Of a DNA stretch of 10,071 bases, positions 6,795 through 10,071 are shown one piece after another. A program made the translations under genes and the position numbers. Under the pieces are notes generated by a model. That model did no database searches. It was not told where the DNA came from and saw only the letters and a program-made list of their open reading frames with translations. Position 1 is the first letter of the stretch. Each line of letters begins with the position of its first letter. Origin of the DNA: Sulfurovaceae bacterium (GTDB lineage: Bacteria > Campylobacterota > Campylobacteria > Campylobacterales > Sulfurovaceae); the NCBI GenBank assembly GCA_029933395.1, contig JAOZOG010000053.1, positions 2,011 through 12,081 of the forward strand, given 5' to 3'.

Positions 6795-6803
6795 ATTGTA
6801 GCA
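6795..6803 (-). promoter_or_regulatory. Extended -10 promoter-like motif (TGCTACAAT) before the chaperone gene
   Basis: The minus strand reads TGCTACAAT ten bases after the tube gene stop. It is the most divergent of the four related motifs, with C in place of A in the third position. A start about seven bases downstream would begin the transcript almost exactly at the inverted repeat at 6789-6767. No clear -35 is visible. It could separate chaperone expression from that of the abundant sheath and tube, but this is inference. Confidence 0.38.
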
Positions 6804-6812
6804 TAGCGCGGG

Positions 6813-7259
6813 TTAAATCTCTTCTGAGCCTGCCTGATATGTACGGACGAATGGTGAAAGGAATACCCACTCTACTTCACCGGCCGTTGCACCTCTTGAG
6901 AGGTCAGGGACCTTCTGAATAACACATTTGTCCGCTGTCGTTTTGGTATCGGTGCCGATCTCCGTGATCACCAGCGGTGCTACAAATAATGCCCCAAGCT
7001 CTCCGGCGCGCGCTTTGCCTGAAAGAAACTCGTTTGTTGCCGACCCCGCCTGCAGTGTGATCGTGATCGTACCGCTCATATCCGTACTCTGGGAGAATAC
7101 ACCGTCCCCCTGCATACCGATTGATAGGTCTACCGCATCTTCTCTTCTCGTAACCTGTATAACGTCGTCACCGCCTGCGAAGCCGCGCATAGTGTGGCCG
7201 CCGTATGTGGCTATGACATTTGCCGCTGAATAGACTGTTGTTGTTCTACCGTTTGACAT
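6813..7259 (-). CDS. Tail tube protein (DUF3277 family)
   Basis: This 148-aa protein starts at ATG with AAAAAGGATT just upstream. It has the features of DUF3277 tube proteins: the N-terminal YSAANVIATYGGHTMRGFAGGDDVI, a core VDLSIGMQGDGVFSQSTDMSGTITITLQ made of alternating beta-strand residues, a loop rich in small residues, then the C-terminal strand region with CVIQKVPDLSRGATAGEVEWVF. In related phages these proteins form stacked hexameric rings that make the inner tube. Placement directly after the sheath gene is the standard sheath-tube pair of contractile tails. The gene is followed by a 66-base gap that carries a promoter-like motif and an inverted repeat before the chaperone gene. The assignment is well supported by sequence pattern, length and synteny. 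Confidence 0.88.
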   Translation of the reverse strand: MSNGRTTTVYSAANVIATYGGHTMRGFAGGDDVIQVTRREDAVDLSIGMQGDGVFSQSTDMSGTITITLQAGSATNEFLSGKARAGELGALFVAPLVITEIGTDTKTTADKCVIQKVPDLSRGATAGEVEWVFLSPFVRTYQAGSEEI

Positions 7260-7296
7260 TTTGAATCCTTTTTATTTGGTTTGGTTGGCCCGCCCC

Positions 7297-8703
7297 CTAC
7301 AGGGAAAGGCGACCCTCAATAGTGACGGAATGCACCGCTGATGCCAGTCTTGCACGAAATGAAATGTCGGGTGCAACCCTGTCCGCCTTGTCCGCCGGGC
7401 TTGCATCAATGACGCGACCGCTCCAGATCTCATAGGATGGGAGCTCGTTACCCTCTTCGTCAATGTCGGACCCGATAAACCCGTTCGTATCATACTGGAT
7501 CAATGCACCTTCAACCTCGTACTTCAAGAGGTCCATACCGCGCTCTGTGTATGGTATCTTTGTGGACGTTCTGGCCAGCGCTCCGAATACCCTTGTGGTT
7601 ATCTCGGCTGCAAGTGCATCGGAACAGTGGATATTATCTAGATATTCACCGCTTGACGTGATGCCCTCATGTATCATCTTGATGCCGGCCGTCTCTACTA
7701 CAACGTTCCCGCGCTTGTCATTGATCGTTGCAAGCTGCGCGCCCGTGATATTCTCGTGGTCAACGAGTGCAATATCCTTGAACTTCAGCGTCTTGACCGT
7801 ATCGGTACCGCGGAATGATGTGGTTGCAAGGATCGCGAAGGCTCCGATTTCCGCATAATCGATCGGGTTTCTTGTGTAGAATCCGCATGTCCTGCTGTAG
7901 CCCGTTGTCTTTAGTACGCTTAGAATGTCCGTAATGTCCGTTCCGTCAAGTACCTTTTTGTCATTCGTATTGACCATGAATACTTTTTCATTCGCCTCTA
8001 CCCAGTCGGCGCAATCCGTGATTTGCGTCACATCCTCACGGTACTGTCTGTCAAGTGCAACAGCGTAGAATCCGGCATCCTCTTCCAGTGCCTCCTGCAG
8101 CGTGGTCTGAATCGGCTCCATTGTAGCGTTCGCCCCGCCTGAAAATTGCGTAATGAACAGGTTGAGACCCGGTTCCTGAAAAGTTGCATTTTTGATCTCG
8201 ATCGTATTGAAGAATGAACCCGTCCAGTGACCCGTGACATCAACCACCGCGCCGGTAGCAACTGCCTCATACCAGGGATGCTTTCCGATAAGTTCCGCAA
8301 CTCCAAGGGCCACGTCAGTATCTGCTTCTGCCGCTGTTGTTTCGTATGTGAAAACATAGTCATCAAAAGTGATGATGATCTTGCCGCCCGTTGCCGATGT
8401 TCCGGTGAAGTCAAGTTGCGCTGTCGCTACGCTTGCATCCGTTTCGATGGATGACTTGATGACGTAGAAATCACGCGGCATAGGTGTCTGGGACCACCAG
8501 AAGAGACCTGCATGATACGGCCCTGAATCGGTGGGATAGTCAGCCGCTAAATCCGTCAATGATGTATACTTTTTGATTCTGGGTCTCGGGTCTGTCATAT
8601 CCGTAGGGTGTACGAATGCCAGTGACCCGAAATCCATCTGCTGAGGTGTTCGCGTCTCTCTTGTAATGTTGACTACAATGCCGACATCTGATATCTTTAC
8701 CAT
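7297..8703 (-). CDS. Contractile tail sheath protein (DUF3383 family)
   Basis: This 468-aa protein starts at an ATG with a good AAAGGA ten bases upstream. The N-terminus is typical of DUF3383 sheath proteins: a hydrophobic strand (residues 7-13), then a block around residues 45-80 with YTSLTDLAADYP, a pair of Trp residues and SQTPMPRDFYVIKS, the conserved 'Y-tsl-dla-df-...-fFsQtPrP' pattern. The middle part carries RTCGFYTRNP and a C-terminal region with a Gly-rich linker and the ending TIEGRLSL, as expected for the handshake arm that joins neighbouring subunits. Subunits stack as hexameric rings around the tube and contract on host attachment. Length is usual for the compact sheaths of KPP10/Pam3-like phages. 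It is followed after 37 bases by the tube gene with no promoter or terminator visible, so the two are probably co-transcribed. Confidence 0.9.
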   Translation of the reverse strand: MVKISDVGIVVNITRETRTPQQMDFGSLAFVHPTDMTDPRPRIKKYTSLTDLAADYPTDSGPYHAGLFWWSQTPMPRDFYVIKSSIETDASVATAQLDFTGTSATGGKIIITFDDYVFTYETTAAEADTDVALGVAELIGKHPWYEAVATGAVVDVTGHWTGSFFNTIEIKNATFQEPGLNLFITQFSGGANATMEPIQTTLQEALEEDAGFYAVALDRQYREDVTQITDCADWVEANEKVFMVNTNDKKVLDGTDITDILSVLKTTGYSRTCGFYTRNPIDYAEIGAFAILATTSFRGTDTVKTLKFKDIALVDHENITGAQLATINDKRGNVVVETAGIKMIHEGITSSGEYLDNIHCSDALAAEITTRVFGALARTSTKIPYTERGMDLLKYEVEGALIQYDTNGFIGSDIDEEGNELPSYEIWSGRVIDASPADKADRVAPDISFRARLASAVHSVTIEGRLSL

Positions 8704-8730
8704 GATAAATCCTTTGTTTTGATTTGTACA

Positions 8731-8739
8731 ATTGTATCA
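8731..8739 (-). promoter_or_regulatory. Extended -10 promoter-like motif (TGATACAAT) before the sheath gene
   Basis: The minus-strand sequence TGATACAAT matches an extended -10 element (TGn followed by TACAAT). It lies in the 45-base gap between the neck gene stop and the sheath start, and would give a leader of about 20-25 bases ending in AAAGGA. No convincing -35 is visible 16-18 bases upstream. About 20 bases around it (AATATGATACAATTKTACAA) are nearly identical to the copy before the gp25-like gene at 1911-1919. A promoter for the abundant sheath and tube genes makes sense, but activity is inferred. Confidence 0.5.
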
Positions 8740-8748
8740 TATTTGAAG

Positions 8749-9303
8749 TTACGGTGTATAGCCGGGTTCCTCTATGGTTGTATCCACGATTTGTGTTCCA
8801 TCCACGGAGTTGTAGCCTTTGACCGTTACTTTGCCTATTGTCTGTATGATGTCCTGATATGTTGCCGTGTAATGCAAGAGTATCGGGATATCCGCTCTGT
8901 ACCTGCTTCTCTCATTTTCCAAAAATGACATATTGGATGATTCGCCTATGGAGTTGATACCAAGATTGACCGCTTCAAGCGTTTCGAGTGATTTTGTCAT
9001 CCATATCCGGGTTTTGATCTCTTCGGCTGTTTCAAGGGTATTCTCTTTCGTGATGACCCTCATCCGCAAATTCACCACCCCGCGATAAATTGCATTCTCT
9101 TCTATCTGGTCGCTAAGGTCGATACTCTTGTATCTAAGTTCTGCCGGCATATCGGAAGTCACGGATACCACCTCCAGCACGATAAAGTCATTGTTCGGTT
9201 CTATGCCGTTCTGGTCTGCAAAGATAATATCCTCGATATTCTGTGGTACGAATGCTTTGGCCCACGTGTATAATTTTTCTTCAAGAGGTGTATGTATTCT
9301 CAA
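8749..9303 (-). CDS. Phage neck terminator protein, gp12-like (LIC_12616 type)
   Basis: This 184-aa protein uses a TTG start at 9303. The start is supported by a strong GGAGG at 9310-9314, six bases upstream, and by a four-base TTGA overlap with the preceding stop. Its layout resembles neck/tail terminator proteins of the LIC_12616/gp12-like family: an N-terminal helix (EEKLYTWAKAFV), an acidic middle with a beta-strand LEVVSV, a central strand RGVVNLRMRVIT, and a C-terminal block RADIPILLHYTATYQDIIQTI typical of the terminator fold, followed by a polar tail. Such proteins cap the finished tail at its head-proximal end and form the connection with the head. Its place directly before the sheath gene is the usual one in KPP10- and Pam3-like myophages. 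The gene is followed by a 45-base gap holding a promoter-like motif. Family call is moderately strong and rests on sequence style and synteny. Confidence 0.78.
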   Translation of the reverse strand: MRIHTPLEEKLYTWAKAFVPQNIEDIIFADQNGIEPNNDFIVLEVVSVTSDMPAELRYKSIDLSDQIEENAIYRGVVNLRMRVITKENTLETAEEIKTRIWMTKSLETLEAVNLGINSIGESSNMSFLENERSRYRADIPILLHYTATYQDIIQTIGKVTVKGYNSVDGTQIVDTTIEEPGYTP

Positions 9304-9839
9304 TTTTCGCCTCCGTGTACTTTGTAGTCTATTTGCCTTACCATGTGCTGTGTATCCACAAGCGGCGTATTACCGCCCTTCCTGAGCTGTGTAGATTCCG
9401 CATTCTCAAGCAGTCCGATATCATTGCTGAAGACGTGTTCCCTCATGCTCTTTGCGGCCGCTTTGCCAACCTTGTCAAGTTCTGCGCCCAGCGCTTCCGG
9501 GGTCTTTGTGTATACCCGCATTGCATCCTTCATCATTTTGTCATTGATCGACTTGTCATACTTGAATGAGAGGGATAGCCACGGACGCGACGGCATTTTG
9601 CCGACACCGAATTCATGTATCGCGCCTATCATAACGACGCTGGTTATCTCATTCTTTCCAAGTTCTTTGCCGCCCTCTCTTCTCGGATAGTCCTGAGCGT
9701 CCTCATGCAGTCCTATGGTGACGGAATTGTTCTTATTGATCGAGCGGGTCATCTTCACTACTTTGTCCTGTAGTTCGTCACTCAATTCTCTGAACACCGC
9801 AACGGGTGCCTTTCCGTTCACAAGGACTTTTATGGCCAT
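9300..9839 (-). CDS. HK97 gp10-like head-tail/tail completion protein
   Basis: This 179-aa protein starts MAIKVLVNG at 9839. A longer in-frame start at 9905 is open, but the 9839 ATG overlaps the upstream stop (TAATG) and gives a normal N-terminus, so I prefer it. The family clue is the central block around residues 70-92 (MIGAIHEFGVG, then PSRPWL), which resembles the 'xxEFGxxxxPxRPFL' signature of gp10-like and virion morphogenesis proteins. A C-terminal PLVDTQHMVRQIDYKV matches the usual 'PLVDTGxLxxSI' ending, with Gln replacing the common Gly. Proteins of this family sit at the head-tail interface or end the tail tube during virion maturation. It lies between an unknown head/neck gene and the neck terminator gene, which fits. 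It overlaps the next gene by four bases (TTGA). Family assignment is fairly sure; the exact position in the virion is inferred. Confidence 0.82.
   Translation of the reverse strand: MAIKVLVNGKAPVAVFRELSDELQDKVVKMTRSINKNNSVTIGLHEDAQDYPRREGGKELGKNEITSVVMIGAIHEFGVGKMPSRPWLSLSFKYDKSINDKMMKDAMRVYTKTPEALGAELDKVGKAAAKSMREHVFSNDIGLLENAESTQLRKGGNTPLVDTQHMVRQIDYKVHGGEN
9310..9314 (-). promoter_or_regulatory. Strong Shine-Dalgarno (GGAGG) deciding a TTG start
   Basis: On the minus strand GGAGG lies six bases before TTG at 9303-9301. No ATG or GTG in the frame is as well placed, and the TTG overlaps the upstream TGA by four bases. This decides the start of the neck terminator gene. Confidence 0.7.
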
Positions 9840-10071
9840 TACGGTGTCCTTACCTTCGGAACGGTCCCAACGCCGCCTAAAGTAGTCATAGTGTCCGCTA
9901 TCCATGCTTCCGGGATACTTTCCTCCAGACAGGTGTCCGAAGATGAGGTGTCCAGGATATCGCCTGAACCCGTCTCATATTCTATTTCTACCTTGTCAAC
10001 TTTTTTCTTTCGCACCATGCCTACAGTGGATCCGCCGCTTATGGATTTGCCGGTGTCTATCCATGTGTAGA
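9839..10071 (-). CDS. Unrecognised phage head/neck-region protein, C-terminal part (truncated by window edge)
   Basis: This reading frame enters from the right edge and ends at a TAA at 9841-9839, giving 76 complete codons. The visible C-terminus starts YTWIDTGKSISGG, carries a basic patch (MVRKKKVDK) followed by an acidic stretch, and ends VPKVRTP. I do not recognise a family. Its stop overlaps the start of the next gene by one base (TAATG), so the two are very likely translationally coupled. Genes in this position, just before a gp10-like completion protein in myophage late operons, often encode head-tail adaptors or small head/neck proteins, but that is inference from position only. The start lies outside the window. 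That this is a coding region is well supported by the open frame and the coupling; the function is unknown. Confidence 0.75.
   Translation of the reverse strand, partial: YTWIDTGKSISGGSTVGMVRKKKVDKVEIEYETGSGDILDTSSSDTCLEESIPEAWIADTMTTLGGVGTVPKVRTP

Noticed and set aside
7260..7296. Gap between sheath and tube genes as a promoter or terminator
   Set aside because: It holds a G-rich start, an A-rich stretch and a ribosome binding site, but no TGNTAYAAT motif and no stem followed by a T run.
8728..8737. Perfect palindrome TACAATTGTA near the sheath promoter-like motif
   Set aside because: The palindrome is not kept in the other three copies of the motif (the copy at 1911 has TACAATTTTA), so I do not call it an operator.
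9840..9905. 22-residue N-terminal extension of the gp10-like protein from an ATG at 9905
   Set aside because: It overlaps the upstream coding frame by 66 bases and gives an Arg/Asp-rich leader without similarity. The TAATG-coupled start at 9839 fits better.
1..10071. CRISPR array, tRNA, insertion sequence, toxin-antitoxin or defence genes
   Set aside because: I looked for spaced direct repeats, tRNA-like folds, transposase-like frames and plus-strand cargo genes and found none; tail genes fill nearly the whole window.
1..10071. Headless tailocin or injection system rather than phage
   Set aside because: The gp10-like completion and neck terminator genes point to head joining. This cannot be fully excluded because capsid and terminase genes would lie outside the window.

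Overview
The window is one block of a tailed-phage (or prophage) genome. It encodes the contractile tail and baseplate of a myovirus. Every gene I can support lies on the minus strand, so transcription runs from right to left and the window is read from its high-numbered end. Base composition is roughly balanced, and I see no host genes, tRNAs, integrase or attachment site, so the host is not identifiable. Frequent ATA isoleucine codons, AAGGA-type ribosome binding sites and extended -10 promoter-like motifs without a clear -35 would suit a Campylobacterota-like host, but that is a weak inference.

Layout in order of transcription: (i) 10071-8749, the end of an unrecognised head/neck gene, an HK97 gp10-like completion protein and a gp12-like neck terminator, all overlapping; (ii) 8703-6813, a DUF3383-type sheath and a DUF3277-type tail tube; (iii) 6746-6136, a tail assembly chaperone with a second, -1-frame extension; (iv) 6060-1917, a short tape measure protein, a Dit-like baseplate protein, a Pam3-type baseplate plug, a gp27-like hub and a Gp138-type spike; (v) 1893-1, a gp25-like wedge protein, a baseplate J protein and the start of a DUF2612-type protein that runs off the left edge. 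This matches the minimal baseplate architecture of KPP10- and Pam3-like myophages. Head-completion and neck genes make a headed phage more likely than a headless tailocin.

The genes form tightly packed, translationally coupled groups with overlaps such as ATGA, TGATG and TAATG. Four close copies of an extended -10-like motif (TGNTAYAAT) sit just upstream of the sheath, chaperone, tape measure and wedge genes, mostly where coupling breaks. They are plausible internal late promoters.

The most informative non-standard feature is in the chaperone gene. Two tandem, in-phase slippery heptamers (GGGTTTC, then GGGAAAG, the latter identical to the phage lambda G/T site) precede a 74-codon -1-frame extension. 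This predicts a 149-aa product and a 203-aa frameshifted product. I found no evidence of a wholly new system; the window is otherwise an orderly tail module.
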